A stretch of DNA of 64,000 bases, taken from positions 434,001-498,000 of the forward strand of contig NZ_LT635469.1 of assembly GCF_900120295.1 (NCBI RefSeq), read 5' to 3'. Below the pieces are notes generated by a model, which searched no databases, was not told the origin of the DNA, and was given only the letters and a program-made list of their open reading frames with translations. Below are positions 42,288 to 52,166 of the stretch, piece after piece (position 1 is the stretch's first letter; each line of letters starts with the position of its first letter). A program made the position numbers and the translations under genes. This DNA is from Blautia sp. Marseille-P3201T (GTDB lineage: Bacteria; Bacillota; Clostridia; Lachnospirales; Lachnospiraceae).

Positions 42288-43661
42288 ATGAAAACAGAAA
42301 ATGCGTGGAAAAAGTATACAGATACAACAGAGGTATTTCAGTTTAACGAAAAGTATAAAGCTTTTATCAGCAACTGCAAGACAGAGCGTGAGTGCATTTC
42401 AGAAATGATTTCTCAGGCAAAGGCAGCAGGTTACCGTAACCTTGACGATATCATTGCAAATAAAGAAACCTTGCAGGCAGGAGATAAAGTATATGCCAAT
42501 AACATGGATAAAACTCTGGCGATGTATATTATCGGTGAAGAACCTATGGAAAAGGGCATGAGAATTTTAGGCGCTCATGTGGACTCTCCTCGTATTGATT
42601 TAAAACAAAATCCGTTGTACGAAGATCAGGAGCTGGCTCTTTTAGATACACATTATTATGGTGGTGTAAAAAAATATCAGTGGGTAACAATTCCGTTGGC
42701 ATTACATGGTGTTGTTGCTAAGAAAGACGGACAGATGGTTCAGGTTGTGATTGGTGAAGAAGAAACAGACCCTGTTTTCGGTATTTCTGATTTGTTAATC
42801 CATCTTTCTGCCAAACAGCTTCAGAAACCGGCAGCAGAAGTGGTTGAAGGAGAAAATCTCAATGTGCTGGTAGGAAGCATTCCTCTTTCCGGCGAGGAAG
42901 AAGAGCCTGTAAAAGCACAAATTCTTCAGATTTTAAAAGAAAAATATGATATGGAAGAAGAAGATTTTCTTTCTGCAGAATTTGAAGTTGTTCCTGCAGG
43001 AAAAGCCAGAGATTATGGATTTGACAGAAGTATGATTATGGGATACGGACATGATGACAGAGTTTGTGCATATCCATCCTTTGAAGCAATGCTGGCACAG
43101 GATAAAGTAAAATATACAGCAGTGTGTCTTTTGGTAGATAAAGAAGAAATCGGAAGTGTAGGAGCAACCGGAATGCAGTCACGTTTCTTTGAAAATGTTA
43201 CTGCTGAAGTAATGCATGCGGCAAATCAGTATAGCGAACTGCTTTTACGCAGAGCACTGAAAAATTCTATGATGCTGTCTTCTGATGTAAGCGCCGGATT
43301 TGATCCAAATTTCCCGGAAGTAATGGAAAAGAAAAACTGTGCGTACTTAGGACATGGAATTACGTTTAATAAATATACAGGTTCCAGAGGAAAAAGCGGA
43401 TCTAATGATGCAAATCCGGAATACATAGCAAAACTGCGTAAAGTTATGGATGACAATCATGTGGCATTCCAGACAGCAGAGCTTGGAAAAGTAGACCAGG
43501 GCGGCGGCGGAACAATCGCTTATATTCTTGCAAACTATAATATGGAAGTAATTGATTGTGGTGTACCGGTATTAAATATGCATGCGCCATGGGAAATTGC
43601 AAGTAAAGTGGATATTTATGAAGCATATAGAGGTTATTGTGCATTTCTGAAAGATATGTAA
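42288..43661 (+). CDS. M18-family aminopeptidase
   Basis: A 457-aa cytosolic zinc exopeptidase that removes N-terminal, often acidic or neutral, residues. It has GAHVDSPRIDLKQNPLYE with the first metal His and Asp, DTHYYGGVKKYQW, VDKEEIGSVGATGM (catalytic Glu pair), YGHDDRVCAY, and the C-terminal HAPWEIASKVDIYEAYRGY with the last metal His. Length fits the family. A single-gene unit with its own promoter; the ribosome site is AGGAGG. Confidence 0.95.
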   Translation: MKTENAWKKYTDTTEVFQFNEKYKAFISNCKTERECISEMISQAKAAGYRNLDDIIANKETLQAGDKVYANNMDKTLAMYIIGEEPMEKGMRILGAHVDSPRIDLKQNPLYEDQELALLDTHYYGGVKKYQWVTIPLALHGVVAKKDGQMVQVVIGEEETDPVFGISDLLIHLSAKQLQKPAAEVVEGENLNVLVGSIPLSGEEEEPVKAQILQILKEKYDMEEEDFLSAEFEVVPAGKARDYGFDRSMIMGYGHDDRVCAYPSFEAMLAQDKVKYTAVCLLVDKEEIGSVGATGMQSRFFENVTAEVMHAANQYSELLLRRALKNSMMLSSDVSAGFDPNFPEVMEKKNCAYLGHGITFNKYTGSRGKSGSNDANPEYIAKLRKVMDDNHVAFQTAELGKVDQGGGGTIAYILANYNMEVIDCGVPVLNMHAPWEIASKVDIYEAYRGYCAFLKDM

Positions 43662-43754
43662 ATATAAATTTGCTCTATACATCTTCGCTAAAAGATGTTA
43701 ATATAAATATATTATGAAACTATGCGGCGAAGCTGTAAAGTAAGGAGTACACAA

Positions 43755-44978
43755 ATGTCAAAAGTATTAAAATTCATTGTGAACCTGGTGGTTCTCTTAT
43801 CCATAGTCGTAGCGGCGGCTCTTTTGGTGCCTCCTTTGTTAGGTGTGGATACTGTTATAAATGATAACTCAAATATAGAAACAAATCTTCCTGTGGGAAC
43901 AGTTGCGTATGGCAAACAAATTGATGTAAAAGAGCTGGATAAGAAAGATAAAATTATTTATATGGAAGGTTCAGCACAGTACGTATATGAAATTCAGGAT
44001 ATGGATACAACAGCAGGTGCTTATACGGTAAAGGATGTATATAATAAGAATAGTGATACAGAAAGCATTATGCTGCAGGAAAAAGTATCTAAGGAAGTGA
44101 TAGCCATTCCACTAATCGGATATGCAGCGATTGCCCTGCAGAGTAAAACCGGCTTAATGGTTGTGGGAGCGGTAATTGTTCTTCTGATTATTTTATTTGT
44201 TCTCTCAGAAGTTCTTCGCAGAGGTGATGATGAAGAAGATGAAGAGGATGAAGAAGAATACGAAGAAGACGATGAGGACGACGAGGAAGATGATGAACCG
44301 GGATATTGGGAACGCCGTCGTTTGAAGAAAGAGGAGAAACGCCGTCAAAAAGAAGCTGAGTATGAGGATGAAGAGGAAGACGAAGACGACGAGGAAGATG
44401 ATGAGCCGGAATTAAGCGCCAAGGAACGTCGACGTTTGAAAAAAGAAGAAAAGCGGAGACGTAAATTAGCGAAAAAGGGACTTCTGGAAGAAGATGAAGA
44501 AGAGGATGAAATAGAAGAACCGCAAGAAATGTTCCAGCCGGAAAATACACCTTCTGAAACAGTACAGGAAATTCAAGGGTTTGATGAAGCAATGAAAGAT
44601 GCAATGTCTTCTATAGCATCCGGGGTTGCACAAGTGAGTGAACCGGAGAACGTTCCTGATGCAACGATGGTCATGCCTGATGCTGAAGAACTGGAAAAGG
44701 CTGTACAAGAAGCTGAAATCGAAGAGGAAGAGGAAATCGATGCTTCGGAAAACAGTGTTGCAGATGATACTGGAGATACTATAATAATAGAAGAAACAGA
44801 ACCAGAAGAAATTGAAATGGAAGAAGTGGAAGAGCCTCCTGTAAATGCCGATGCAGTTCCGAAGACACCAAGTGTGGAAGAGTTATTGGCAAAAGCAGCA
44901 GCTATAGGTGAACAGCCTGAGGTTAAGAAGGATGAAGAAAACGATGTAACACTTCTTGATTATTCTGATCTATTATAA
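43755..44978 (+). CDS. Two-helix membrane protein with signal-peptidase-like ectodomain and long charged tail
   Basis: A 407-aa protein. Helix 1 is VNLVVLLSIVVAAALLVPPLL; an extracellular domain of about 100 residues (PVGTVAYGKQIDVKELDKKD, IPLIGYAAIALQSKTG) is followed by helix 2 (LMVVGAVIVLLIILFVLSEV). A cytosolic tail of about 245 residues alternates Glu/Asp runs with basic blocks (ERRRLKKEEKRR occurs twice). The ectodomain resembles SipW-type S26 signal peptidases, but the Ser-Met catalytic motif is not there, so it is probably not an active protease. The start at 43755 follows AAGGAG. It stands alone between an aminopeptidase and the S10 operon. Confidence 0.6.
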   Translation: MSKVLKFIVNLVVLLSIVVAAALLVPPLLGVDTVINDNSNIETNLPVGTVAYGKQIDVKELDKKDKIIYMEGSAQYVYEIQDMDTTAGAYTVKDVYNKNSDTESIMLQEKVSKEVIAIPLIGYAAIALQSKTGLMVVGAVIVLLIILFVLSEVLRRGDDEEDEEDEEEYEEDDEDDEEDDEPGYWERRRLKKEEKRRQKEAEYEDEEEDEDDEEDDEPELSAKERRRLKKEEKRRRKLAKKGLLEEDEEEDEIEEPQEMFQPENTPSETVQEIQGFDEAMKDAMSSIASGVAQVSEPENVPDATMVMPDAEELEKAVQEAEIEEEEEIDASENSVADDTGDTIIIEETEPEEIEMEEVEEPPVNADAVPKTPSVEELLAKAAAIGEQPEVKKDEENDVTLLDYSDLL

Positions 44979-44990
44979 GCAGGAAAGAAA

Positions 44991-45034
44991 CGCTATATTG
45001 ATAATGCATGGCATTGTTGATATAGTGTTTTTTT
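44991..45034 (+). terminator. Rho-independent terminator
   Basis: A 17-base stem, CGCTATATTGATAATGC (44991-45007) with GCATTGTTGATATAGTG (45011-45027) including a few G-U pairs or mismatches, followed by seven T. It ends the acidic membrane protein gene. Confidence 0.85.
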
Positions 45035-45116
45035 ATTTCATAGGAAATTGCATCTTATGAAATAAAAAATGCTCCGCAAGGATGCGCAGCTCGCGGAAAT
45101 GAAATTATCACTTTGT
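45028..45116. repeat. Palindromic repeat, copy B (45.0 kb)
   Basis: It matches copy A at 18.9 kb almost base for base over about 86 bases (differences at GCGTTC versus GCATCT). It has the same CATAG / TATG palindrome, the same GCTCCGCAAGGATGCGCAGC and the same tail GAAATTATCACTTTGT. It begins in the U-tract of the terminator before it. Confidence 0.85.
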
Positions 45117-45210
45117 CACCCTATGCAGGCGGAGAATGGAATGTATTTTACCAGAAAAATAATGTATTGAAAAAAATACAAAAAAATACAAAAAGAATTG
45201 TAAAAAACAC

Positions 45211-45239
45211 TTGCAATATGGAAAAACTTCCATTATACT
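45211..45239 (+). promoter_or_regulatory. Promoter of the S10 ribosomal protein operon
   Basis: TTGCAA (45211-45216), a 17-base spacer and TATACT (45234-45239). It is preceded by a run of A tracts (45150-45205) that could serve as an UP-like element. Confidence 0.75.
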
Positions 45240-45245
45240 TACTTG

Positions 45246-45467
45246 TGCTGTGACATGATAGCTATGAAGTGTGAGGTTGCTGCCTTTGGCAGGTTTTCCA
45301 CGGAGCGAATGTCAAGTTAGGAAACTGACGACAAGTCACTGTATTACATCTAAAGACTTACCACTAAGGGTGGGAGTGTGTGCAGTTTTGAGATGACACA
45401 CACGGGAATGTGTACAGTCGCCGCTTGTCGTACTAATTAAAAGTGCGAAAAGGAGGAGACTTTTTTT
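45246..45467 (+). promoter_or_regulatory. Structured leader of the S10 operon
   Basis: About 220 untranslated bases with strong pairing potential. An outer stem CGACAAG (45329-45335) with CTTGTCG (45424-45430) encloses ACCACTAAGGGTGG and a GTGTGTG / CACACAC hairpin. Such leaders usually serve autoregulation by a ribosomal protein, often L4 in S10 operons, but I cannot show which one binds here. Part of the sequence (ACCACYAGGGTG, CGTACTRATTAAA) recurs before rpsM. Confidence 0.6.
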
Positions 45468-45785
45468 ATGGCAAGTCAAGTAATGAGAATCACTTTGAAA
45501 GCTTATGACCATCAGTTAGTAGATGCGTCAGCAGGCAAAATTATCGAAACTGTTAAAAAGAATGGAGCAACTGTTAGTGGACCGGTACCACTTCCTACAA
45601 AGAAAGAAGTAGTAACAATCTTACGTGCAGTTCACAAATATAAAGACTCCAGAGAACAGTTCGAACAGAGAACTCACAAAAGACTGATCGATATCATTGC
45701 ACCAACACAGAAAACTGTTGACGCTCTGGCACGTCTTGAAATGCCAGCTGGTGTTTACATTGATATCAAAATGAAACAGAAATAA
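45468..45785 (+). CDS. rpsJ: 30S ribosomal protein S10
   Basis: A 105-aa S10/NusE protein beginning after MASQ with [20 protein letters not shown], then [20 protein letters not shown] and [20 protein letters not shown]. Part of the 30S head and of the transcription antitermination complex. It leads the S10 operon after a 220-base leader; AGGAGGAG precedes the ATG. The 144-base gap to rplC holds no gene and no clear terminator. Confidence 0.98.
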   Translation: MASQVMRITLKAYDHQLVDASAGKIIETVKKNGATVSGPVPLPTKKEVVTILRAVHKYKDSREQFEQRTHKRLIDIIAPTQKTVDALARLEMPAGVYIDIKMKQK

Positions 45786-45929
45786 TTATTCTGTTTAAGG
45801 TTAAGAGAGATTATCCTTACAAGGTTGATATAGAAGCAATGCTTTAAGCATCCACTTATGTTAACTGTTTGTCTAGGATGATTGCACATCACAGTGTAAT
45901 CCGCTGTAGATTCACAGGAGGTAAAAAGA

Positions 45930-46559
45930 ATGAAGAAAGCAATCTTAGCTACTAAAGTCGGAATGACTCAAATCTTCAACGAAGACGGAGTTTTAACTCC
46001 AGTAACTGTATTGCAGGCTGGACCTTGTGTAGTAACACAGGTAAAGACACAGGACAATGACGGTTACGAAGCAGTACAGGTTGGATTTGGCGACAAGAGA
46101 GAAAACATTGTCAACAAACCAATGAAAGGACACTTTGAAAAAGCTGGTGTTTCCTGCAAGAGATTTGTCAGAGAATTAAAATTAGAAGGCGAATACACAT
46201 TAGGACAGGAAATCAAAGCTGATATCTTTGCGGCAGGTGACAAAATCGATGTTACTGCAACAAGCAAAGGTAAAGGATTTCAGGGCGCTATCAAAAGACA
46301 TGGACAGTCCAGAGGACCTATGGCTCACGGTTCTAAATACCATCGCCATGCAGGTTCAAACGGTGCTTGTTCTGATCCTTCTAAAGTATTCAAAGGAAAA
46401 AGAATGCCAGGACATATGGGACATGTAAGAGTAACTGTTCAGAACTTAGAAGTTGTAAGAGTTGATGCTGAAAACAACTTACTGTTAGTTAAAGGTGCAG
46501 TACCAGGACCTAAAAAATCCTTAGTTACAATCAAAGAAACAGTTAAATGCGGTAAATAA
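45930..46559 (+). CDS. rplC: 50S ribosomal protein L3
   Basis: A 209-aa L3 protein: [20 protein letters not shown] at the start, the long tentacle [20 protein letters not shown] that reaches the peptidyl-transferase centre, and [13 protein letters not shown]-like [13 protein letters not shown]. It binds 23S rRNA and helps start 50S assembly. AGGAGG lies just before the ATG. It is second in the S10 operon. Confidence 0.98.
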   Translation: MKKAILATKVGMTQIFNEDGVLTPVTVLQAGPCVVTQVKTQDNDGYEAVQVGFGDKRENIVNKPMKGHFEKAGVSCKRFVRELKLEGEYTLGQEIKADIFAAGDKIDVTATSKGKGFQGAIKRHGQSRGPMAHGSKYHRHAGSNGACSDPSKVFKGKRMPGHMGHVRVTVQNLEVVRVDAENNLLLVKGAVPGPKKSLVTIKETVKCGK

Positions 46560-46588
46560 GTTTTCGTTGGAAAGGAGGACCACATAAA

Positions 46589-47209
46589 ATGGCAAACGTA
46601 TCTGTTTATAATATGGAAGGCAAAGAAGTTGGAACAATGGAATTGAACGATGCTGTGTTCGGTGTTGAAATCAACGATCACTTAGTACATTTAGCTGTTG
46701 TTCGTCAGCTTGCAAATAATCGTCAGGGAACACAGAAAGCAAAAACACGTTCTGAAGTTTCCGGTGGCGGAAGAAAACCTTGGAGACAGAAAGGAACTGG
46801 TCATGCAAGACAGGGTTCAACAAGATCTCCACAGTGGGCTGGTGGTGGAGTTGTGTTCGCACCAACACCAAGAGATTACTCTCTGAAAATGAACAAAAAA
46901 GAAAGACGTGCAGCTTTAAAATCTGTTCTTACAAGCAGAGTACAGGAAAACAAGCTTATCGTTCTTGATGAACTGAAATTAGACGAAGTAAAAACAAAAG
47001 CAATGCAGAATGTTTTAAATAACTTAAATGTTTCTAAAGCATTAGTTGTTTTAGCTGACAATGATGCAAACGTAGTATTATCTACAAGAAACATCCCTGA
47101 TGTTGTTACAGCATTACCAAATACAATCAATGTATACGATGTTCTGAAATACAACACAGTAATCTTAACAAAAGCTTCTGCTGCAGCAATTGAGGAGGTA
47201 TACGCATAA
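46589..47209 (+). CDS. rplD: 50S ribosomal protein L4
   Basis: A 206-aa L4 (L1e family) with the exit-tunnel loop [20 protein letters not shown] then [20 protein letters not shown]. It is a 50S assembly protein and in many bacteria the repressor of the S10 operon. AAAGGAGG precedes the ATG. Its TAA overlaps the rplW start codon by one base. Confidence 0.98.
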   Translation: MANVSVYNMEGKEVGTMELNDAVFGVEINDHLVHLAVVRQLANNRQGTQKAKTRSEVSGGGRKPWRQKGTGHARQGSTRSPQWAGGGVVFAPTPRDYSLKMNKKERRAALKSVLTSRVQENKLIVLDELKLDEVKTKAMQNVLNNLNVSKALVVLADNDANVVLSTRNIPDVVTALPNTINVYDVLKYNTVILTKASAAAIEEVYA

Positions 47210-47508
47210 TGGCAAATGTAAAGTATTATGATGTAATCCTGAAACCAGTTGTAACTGAAAAAAGTATGGCTGCTATGGGCGAGAAAAAATATACTTTCTT
47301 AGTTCACACTGAAGCAAACAAAACAATGATCAAAGAAGCTGTTGAAAAAATGTTTGAAGGAACAAAAGTAAAAAGCGTTAACACAATGAACTTAGACGGA
47401 AAAACAAAAAGACGCGGTATGACTTTTGGTAAAACAGCGAAAACAAAGAAAGCTATCGTTACATTAACAGAAGATAGCAAAGATATTGAAATCTTTGAGG
47501 GGTTATAA
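47209..47508 (+). CDS. rplW: 50S ribosomal protein L23
   Basis: A 99-aa L23: [20 protein letters not shown], then [20 protein letters not shown] and the basic loop [19 protein letters not shown]. It sits at the tunnel exit and docks trigger factor and SRP. Coupled to rplD by a one-base overlap. A 220-base non-coding gap with paired hairpins follows before rplB. Confidence 0.98.
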   Translation: MANVKYYDVILKPVVTEKSMAAMGEKKYTFLVHTEANKTMIKEAVEKMFEGTKVKSVNTMNLDGKTKRRGMTFGKTAKTKKAIVTLTEDSKDIEIFEGL

Positions 47509-47615
47509 GACTTGGCGAAACAGAGCCGAAGGCGATAGATGAGCCTTAGTCGGACCCCGTTCACGAACCTTAATGAGGATGAGCGTGAGCGAAAGCCGAA
47601 TTTAGTTGAGTGAAC
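47509..47615 (+). repeat. Paired structured hairpins, locus R1 (rplW-rplB gap)
   Basis: Two consecutive units. Unit a (47509-47551): GACT / AGTC ends, CTTGGCGAA, an inner GCC-GAA-GGC hairpin and GAGCCTTAG. Unit b (47559-47615): outer stem GTTCAC / GTGAAC, core GAACCTTAATGAG on the left and GAATTTAGTTGAG on the right. The same core with different outer stems occurs at loci R2 and R3. No coding. Confidence 0.7.
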
Positions 47616-47682
47616 AAACCCGTTAAAAATATAGACAAGCAGTCGAGAAAAAATAATCCGATATTTGGCTGCGGCAAAGAAA

Positions 47683-47706
47683 CACCAGGATGAGTTGAAA
47701 CTGGTG
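47683..47706 (+). promoter_or_regulatory. Hairpin just before the rplB ribosome site
   Basis: CACCAG (47683-47688) and CTGGTG (47701-47706) with a 12-base loop, ending seven bases before AAAGGAG. It could affect rplB translation; no U-tract follows. Confidence 0.4.
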
Positions 47707-47728
47707 GATTATGAAAGGAGAGCTAGTA

Positions 47729-48574
47729 ATGGGAATTAAAACATATAGCCCATATACACCTTCCAGAAGACACATGACAGGTTCTGATTTCTCTGAAATC
47801 ACAACTTCTACACCGGAGAAATCTCTGGTAGTGTCCTTAAAGAAAAATGCTGGACGTAATAATCAGGGTAAAATCACAGTTAGACACCGCGGAGGCGGAA
47901 GCAGAAGAAAATATAGAATTATCGACTTCAAGAGAAGAAAAGATGATGTGCCTGCAGTTGTTAAAACAATCGAATACGATCCAAACAGAACAGCTAACAT
48001 CGCTTTAATCGCTTATACTGATGGTGAAAAAGCATACATCTTAGCTCCTGAAGGATTAAAAGTTGGTATGAAAGTTATGAATGGTGCTAACGCAGAAGTT
48101 AGAACAGGTAACTGCTTACCATTATCTGAAATCCCAGTTGGTACAATGGTACACAACGTTGAACTGTATCCGGGAAAAGGCGGACAGTTAGTTCGTTCCG
48201 CTGGTAACGGAGCACAGTTAATGGCAAAAGAAGGTAAATATGCAACACTTCGTCTGCCATCTGGTGAAATGAGAATGGTTCCATTAAACTGCCGCGCTTC
48301 TATCGGCGTTGTAGGAAATGGCGAGCACAGCCTTATCAACATTGGTAAAGCAGGACGTAAACGTCACATGGGTATCAGACCAACAGTTCGTGGTTCTGTT
48401 ATGAACCCGAATGACCATCCACATGGTGGTGGTGAAGGTAAGACTGGTATCGGACGCCCAGGTCCATGTACACCATGGGGCAAACCAGCTCTTGGCTTGA
48501 AGACAAGAAAGAAAAAGAAACAGTCTAACAAGTTAATCGTAAGAAGACGAGATGGTAAAACATTAGCTAAATAG
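47729..48574 (+). CDS. rplB: 50S ribosomal protein L2
   Basis: A 281-aa L2: [20 protein letters not shown], then [20 protein letters not shown], and the C-terminal [20 protein letters not shown] containing the conserved His needed for peptidyl transfer. The ATG at 47729 follows AAAGGAG; an earlier in-frame ATG at 47711 lies before that site. One of the earliest 23S rRNA binders. Confidence 0.98.
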   Translation: MGIKTYSPYTPSRRHMTGSDFSEITTSTPEKSLVVSLKKNAGRNNQGKITVRHRGGGSRRKYRIIDFKRRKDDVPAVVKTIEYDPNRTANIALIAYTDGEKAYILAPEGLKVGMKVMNGANAEVRTGNCLPLSEIPVGTMVHNVELYPGKGGQLVRSAGNGAQLMAKEGKYATLRLPSGEMRMVPLNCRASIGVVGNGEHSLINIGKAGRKRHMGIRPTVRGSVMNPNDHPHGGGEGKTGIGRPGPCTPWGKPALGLKTRKKKKQSNKLIVRRRDGKTLAK

Positions 48575-48588
48575 TAGGAGGTAAGACA

Positions 48589-48870
48589 ATGGCTCGTTCA
48601 TTAAAAAAAGGACCGTTCGCAGATGAAAGCTTACTGAAAAAAGTAGATGCTATGAATGCTGCTGGAGATAAGACAGTTATTAAAACATGGTCACGTCGTT
48701 CCACAATTTTCCCTTCTTTCGTTGGACACACAATTGCTGTTCATGATGGAAGAAAACATGTGCCAGTATATGTAACAGAAGATATGGTTGGTCACAAACT
48801 CGGTGAGTTCGTAGCAACAAGAACATACAGAGGACACGGAAAAGACGAGAAAAAATCAGGTGTTCGCTAA
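48589..48870 (+). CDS. rpsS: 30S ribosomal protein S19
   Basis: A 93-aa S19: [58 protein letters not shown]. It lies in the 30S head beside S13. AGGAGG precedes the ATG 14 bases after rplB. Confidence 0.98.
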   Translation: MARSLKKGPFADESLLKKVDAMNAAGDKTVIKTWSRRSTIFPSFVGHTIAVHDGRKHVPVYVTEDMVGHKLGEFVATRTYRGHGKDEKKSGVR

Positions 48871-48892
48871 TATTTGAAAGGAGGCTTTTATC

Positions 48893-49279
48893 ATGGCAAA
48901 AGGACATAGAAGTCAGATTAAAAGAGCAAGAAATGCTAATAAAGATACAAGACCGTCTGCAAAATTATCCTACGCAAGAATGTCCGTACAGAAAGCTTGC
49001 TATGTACTGGATGTAATTCGTGGTAAAGATGTTCAGACAGCACTGGGTATCTTAACATACAACCCAAGATACGCTTCCAGCGTAATCAAAAAATTATTAG
49101 AGTCAGCAATCGCAAACGCTGAAAATAACAATGGTATGAATCCGGAAAATCTTTACATTGCAGAGTGCTACGCTAACAAAGCACCTACAATGAAGAGAAT
49201 TAAACCAAGAGCTCAGGGTAGAGCTTACAGAATTGAAAAGAGAAACTGCCATATCACTGTTGTGTTGGATGAAAGATAA
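48893..49279 (+). CDS. rplV: 50S ribosomal protein L22
   Basis: A 128-aa L22: [20 protein letters not shown], the exit-tunnel hairpin near [20 protein letters not shown], and [10 protein letters not shown] at the end. AAAGGAGG precedes the ATG. Macrolide-resistance changes in other bacteria map to the tunnel hairpin; nothing unusual is visible in it here. Confidence 0.98.
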   Translation: MAKGHRSQIKRARNANKDTRPSAKLSYARMSVQKACYVLDVIRGKDVQTALGILTYNPRYASSVIKKLLESAIANAENNNGMNPENLYIAECYANKAPTMKRIKPRAQGRAYRIEKRNCHITVVLDER

Positions 49280-49290
49280 GGAGGACTATC

Positions 49291-49947
49291 ATGGGACAGA
49301 AAGTTAACCCACACGGACTCAGAGTCGGAGTTATCAAAGACTGGGATTCCAAATGGTATGCTGAAGGCGATTTCGCTGATAACTTAGTAGAAGACTATAA
49401 CATCAGAACATACCTGAAAAAGAAATTATACAGCGCAGGTGTTTCCAAGATTGAAATCGAAAGAGCATCTGACAGAGTGAAAATCATTATCTACACTGCT
49501 AAACCAGGTGTTGTAATTGGTAAAGGCGGAGCAGAAATTGAAAAAGTTAAAGTTGAATTACAGAAATTCACAGATAAAAAATTAGTTGTTGACATTAAAG
49601 AAGTAAAAAGACCAGACAAAGATGCTCAGTTAGTAGCTGAAAATATTGCATTACAGTTAGAAAACCGTATTTCTTTCCGTCGTGCTATGAAATCTACAAT
49701 GTCCAGAACAATGAAAGCTGGTGCTAAAGGTATTAAAACAGCTGTATCCGGACGTCTTGGTGGTGCTGATATGGCTCGTACAGAGTTCTACAGCGAAGGA
49801 ACTATTCCACTTCAGACATTAAGAGCAGATATCGACTATGGTTTCGCTGAAGCAGATACAACTTACGGCAAAGTTGGCGTAAAGGCATGGATCTACAATG
49901 GCGAAGTACTTCCAACAAAAGGAACTAAGGAAGGGAGCGATAAATAA
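49291..49947 (+). CDS. rpsC: 30S ribosomal protein S3
   Basis: A 218-aa S3: [20 protein letters not shown], the KH-domain loop [19 protein letters not shown], and the C-terminal [20 protein letters not shown]. It forms part of the mRNA entry site with helicase activity. AAGGAGG precedes the ATG. Confidence 0.98.
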   Translation: MGQKVNPHGLRVGVIKDWDSKWYAEGDFADNLVEDYNIRTYLKKKLYSAGVSKIEIERASDRVKIIIYTAKPGVVIGKGGAEIEKVKVELQKFTDKKLVVDIKEVKRPDKDAQLVAENIALQLENRISFRRAMKSTMSRTMKAGAKGIKTAVSGRLGGADMARTEFYSEGTIPLQTLRADIDYGFAEADTTYGKVGVKAWIYNGEVLPTKGTKEGSDK

Positions 49948-49949
49948 TT

Positions 49950-50387
49950 ATGTTAATGCCAAAAAGAGTTAAACGTCGTAAACAATTCCGCGGATCCATG
50001 AAAGGAAAAGCATTAAGAGGAAATAAAATCAACTACGGTGAATTCGGTTTAGTAGCAACAGAACCATGCTGGATCCGTTCCAACCAGATCGAAGCAGCCC
50101 GTGTTGCCATGACTCGTTATATCAAACGTGGTGGTAAAGTATGGATTAAAATTTTCCCAGATAAACCAGTAACAGCAAAACCAGCAGAAACACGTATGGG
50201 TTCCGGTAAAGGTGCCTTAGAATACTGGGTAGCAGTTGTAAAGCCAGGCAGAGTAATGTTTGAAATCGCAGGTGTTCCGGAAGAAACAGCTCGTGAAGCG
50301 TTACGTCTTGCGATGCACAAATTACCATGTAAATGTAAAATCGTTTCTCGTGCAGACTTAGAAGGCGGTGATAACAGTGAAAATTAA
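49950..50387 (+). CDS. rplP: 50S ribosomal protein L16
   Basis: A 145-aa L16: [20 protein letters not shown] is the usual start, then [40 protein letters not shown]. It organises the A-site of the 50S subunit. It starts two bases after rpsC and its last 11 bases overlap rpmC, implying coupled translation. Confidence 0.98.
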   Translation: MLMPKRVKRRKQFRGSMKGKALRGNKINYGEFGLVATEPCWIRSNQIEAARVAMTRYIKRGGKVWIKIFPDKPVTAKPAETRMGSGKGALEYWVAVVKPGRVMFEIAGVPEETAREALRLAMHKLPCKCKIVSRADLEGGDNSEN

Positions 50388-50580
50388 AAATTATGTAGAA
50401 GATTTAAAGACAAAATCAGCTGCAGAATTACAGGAAGAATTAGTAGCTGCTAAAAAGGAACTCTTTAACTTGAGATTTCAGAATGCAACAAATCAGCTGG
50501 ACAACACAAGCAGAATTAAAGAAGTTCGTAAGAACATCGCTAGAATCCAGACTCTGATTGCTCAGAAGGCAAATGCATAA
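50377..50580 (+). CDS. rpmC: 50S ribosomal protein L29
   Basis: A 67-aa helical L29: [56 protein letters not shown]. It uses GTG at 50377, which gives the family start MKIKNYV; an earlier in-frame GTG at 50368 would add three residues. GAAGGCGG sits before it inside the rplP coding region. Confidence 0.96.
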   Translation: MKIKNYVEDLKTKSAAELQEELVAAKKELFNLRFQNATNQLDNTSRIKEVRKNIARIQTLIAQKANA

Positions 50581-50619
50581 GGAATTACTTCCTCATAAAT
50601 AGAAAGGAGCAGCATAATC

Positions 50620-50874
50620 GTGGAAAGAAATCTTAGAAAAACACGTGTTGGTAAAGTTGTAAGCGACAAAATGGACAAGACCATTGTTGTAGCTATTGAA
50701 GACCACGTTAAACATCCTCTTTATGGAAAAATCGTAAAGAGAACATATAAATTAAAAGCGCATGATGAAGAAAACACATGCAAAATCGGTGATACTGTAA
50801 AAGTTATGGAAACAAGACCATTATCTAAAGATAAAAGATGGAGACTTGTTGAAGTAGTAGAAAGAGCAAAATAA
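50620..50874 (+). CDS. rpsQ: 30S ribosomal protein S17
   Basis: An 84-aa S17 with a GTG start after [27 protein letters not shown], then [20 protein letters not shown], and [20 protein letters not shown]. An OB-fold protein that binds 16S rRNA early in 30S assembly. Confidence 0.98.
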   Translation: MERNLRKTRVGKVVSDKMDKTIVVAIEDHVKHPLYGKIVKRTYKLKAHDEENTCKIGDTVKVMETRPLSKDKRWRLVEVVERAK

Positions 50875-50895
50875 TTTGTAAGGAGGAATCTAAGC

Positions 50896-51264
50896 ATGAT
50901 TCAACAGGAAAGTAGACTTAGAGTCGCTGACAATACAGGTGCAAAAGAAATCCTCTGCATCCGTGTTTTGGGTGGTTCTACTAGAAGATATGCTAACATC
51001 GGTGATGTAATCGTTGCTACTGTAAAAGATGCAACACCAGGCGGTGTTGTGAAAAAAGGCGATGTTGTGAAAGCCGTTGTTGTTCGTAGTGTAAAAGGTG
51101 TTCGTCGTAAAGATGGTTCTTACATTAAGTTCGATGAAAACGCTGCTGTTATCATCAAAGATGATAAAACACCAAAAGGAACTCGTATTTTTGGACCAGT
51201 AGCCAGAGAGCTTCGTGATAAACAGTTTATGAAAATTGTTTCCTTAGCTCCGGAAGTATTATAG
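50896..51264 (+). CDS. rplN: 50S ribosomal protein L14
   Basis: A 122-aa L14: [60 protein letters not shown]. It forms an intersubunit bridge. AAGGAGG precedes the ATG. First of the classic spc gene order, but here continuous with the S10 genes. Confidence 0.98.
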   Translation: MIQQESRLRVADNTGAKEILCIRVLGGSTRRYANIGDVIVATVKDATPGGVVKKGDVVKAVVVRSVKGVRRKDGSYIKFDENAAVIIKDDKTPKGTRIFGPVARELRDKQFMKIVSLAPEVL

Positions 51265-51276
51265 GAGGTAAGCCTG

Positions 51277-51582
51277 ATGTTTAAGATTAAAAAAGGTGAT
51301 ACTGTAAAAGTTATCGCTGGTAAAGATAAAGACAAAGAAGGAAAAGTAATCTCTGTTAATCCGAAAAAAGGCGCTGTTCTGGTTGAAGGCGTAAACATGA
51401 TCACAAAACACACAAAACCATCCATGGCTAATCAGCAGGGCGGTATTGTAAATAAAGAAGCTTGGATTGATGCATCTAACGTAATGGTTATGCATGAAGG
51501 AAAAGCTACCAGAGTAGGCTTTAAAGTTGAAGATGGTAAAAAAGTGCGTGTTGCTAAAACTACAGGCAAAGTAATCGATTAA
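51277..51582 (+). CDS. rplX: 50S ribosomal protein L24
   Basis: A 101-aa KOW-fold L24: [40 protein letters not shown]. It is an assembly initiator of the 50S. AGGAGG lies 12 bases after the rplN coding end region. Confidence 0.98.
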   Translation: MFKIKKGDTVKVIAGKDKDKEGKVISVNPKKGAVLVEGVNMITKHTKPSMANQQGGIVNKEAWIDASNVMVMHEGKATRVGFKVEDGKKVRVAKTTGKVID

Positions 51583-51603
51583 TAAGAGAGGAGGCCATTT
51601 AAA

Positions 51604-52143
51604 GTGAGCAGACTGAAAGAAATGTACAAAAATGAGATCGTAGATGCTATGATCAAAAAGTTTGGTTATAAGAATATCATGGAAGTGCCGAAACTCGACA
51701 AAATCGTTGTTAACATGGGTGTAGGTGAAGCCAAAGATAACGCTAAATTGTTAGACGCAGCTGTAGCTGATATGGAATTAATCACAGGTCAGAAAGCTGT
51801 TACAACAAAAGCAAAAAATTCCGTTGCTAACTTCAAAATTCGTGAAGGTATGCCAATCGGTTGTAAAGTAACATTAAGAGGCGAAAAAATGTATGAATTT
51901 GCTGATCGTCTCATCAACTTAGCACTGCCTCGAGTACGTGACTTCCGCGGCGTTAATCCTAATGCTTTTGACGGCAGAGGAAACTACGCATTGGGAATCA
52001 AAGAGCAGTTAATTTTCCCTGAAGTGGAATACGATAAAGTCGATAAAGTAAGAGGTATGGATATTATTTTCGTAACTACTGCTAAAACAGACGAAGAAGC
52101 TCGTGAATTATTGACATTATTTAATATGCCATTTGCAAAGTAA
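51604..52143 (+). CDS. rplE: 50S ribosomal protein L5
   Basis: A 179-aa L5 with a GTG start after [49 protein letters not shown], and [20 protein letters not shown]. It binds 5S rRNA and contacts P-site tRNA. Confidence 0.98.
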   Translation: MSRLKEMYKNEIVDAMIKKFGYKNIMEVPKLDKIVVNMGVGEAKDNAKLLDAAVADMELITGQKAVTTKAKNSVANFKIREGMPIGCKVTLRGEKMYEFADRLINLALPRVRDFRGVNPNAFDGRGNYALGIKEQLIFPEVEYDKVDKVRGMDIIFVTTAKTDEEARELLTLFNMPFAK

Positions 52144-52166
52144 GATAAATTTAGGAGGGAAAATTC

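Larger units (their letters stand above)
44979..45467. other. 489-base gap between the acidic protein and rpsJ
   Basis: It holds a strong terminator (44991-45034), repeat copy B (45028-45116), an AT-rich stretch with nothing I recognise (45117-45210), the S10 operon promoter (45211-45239) and a structured leader of about 220 bases (45246-45467). Confidence 0.8.

Noticed and set aside
43679-43699. ACATCTTCGCTAAAAGATGT hairpin before the acidic membrane protein as a terminator
   Set aside because: The stem is six to seven bp and no U-tract follows, so it was not called.
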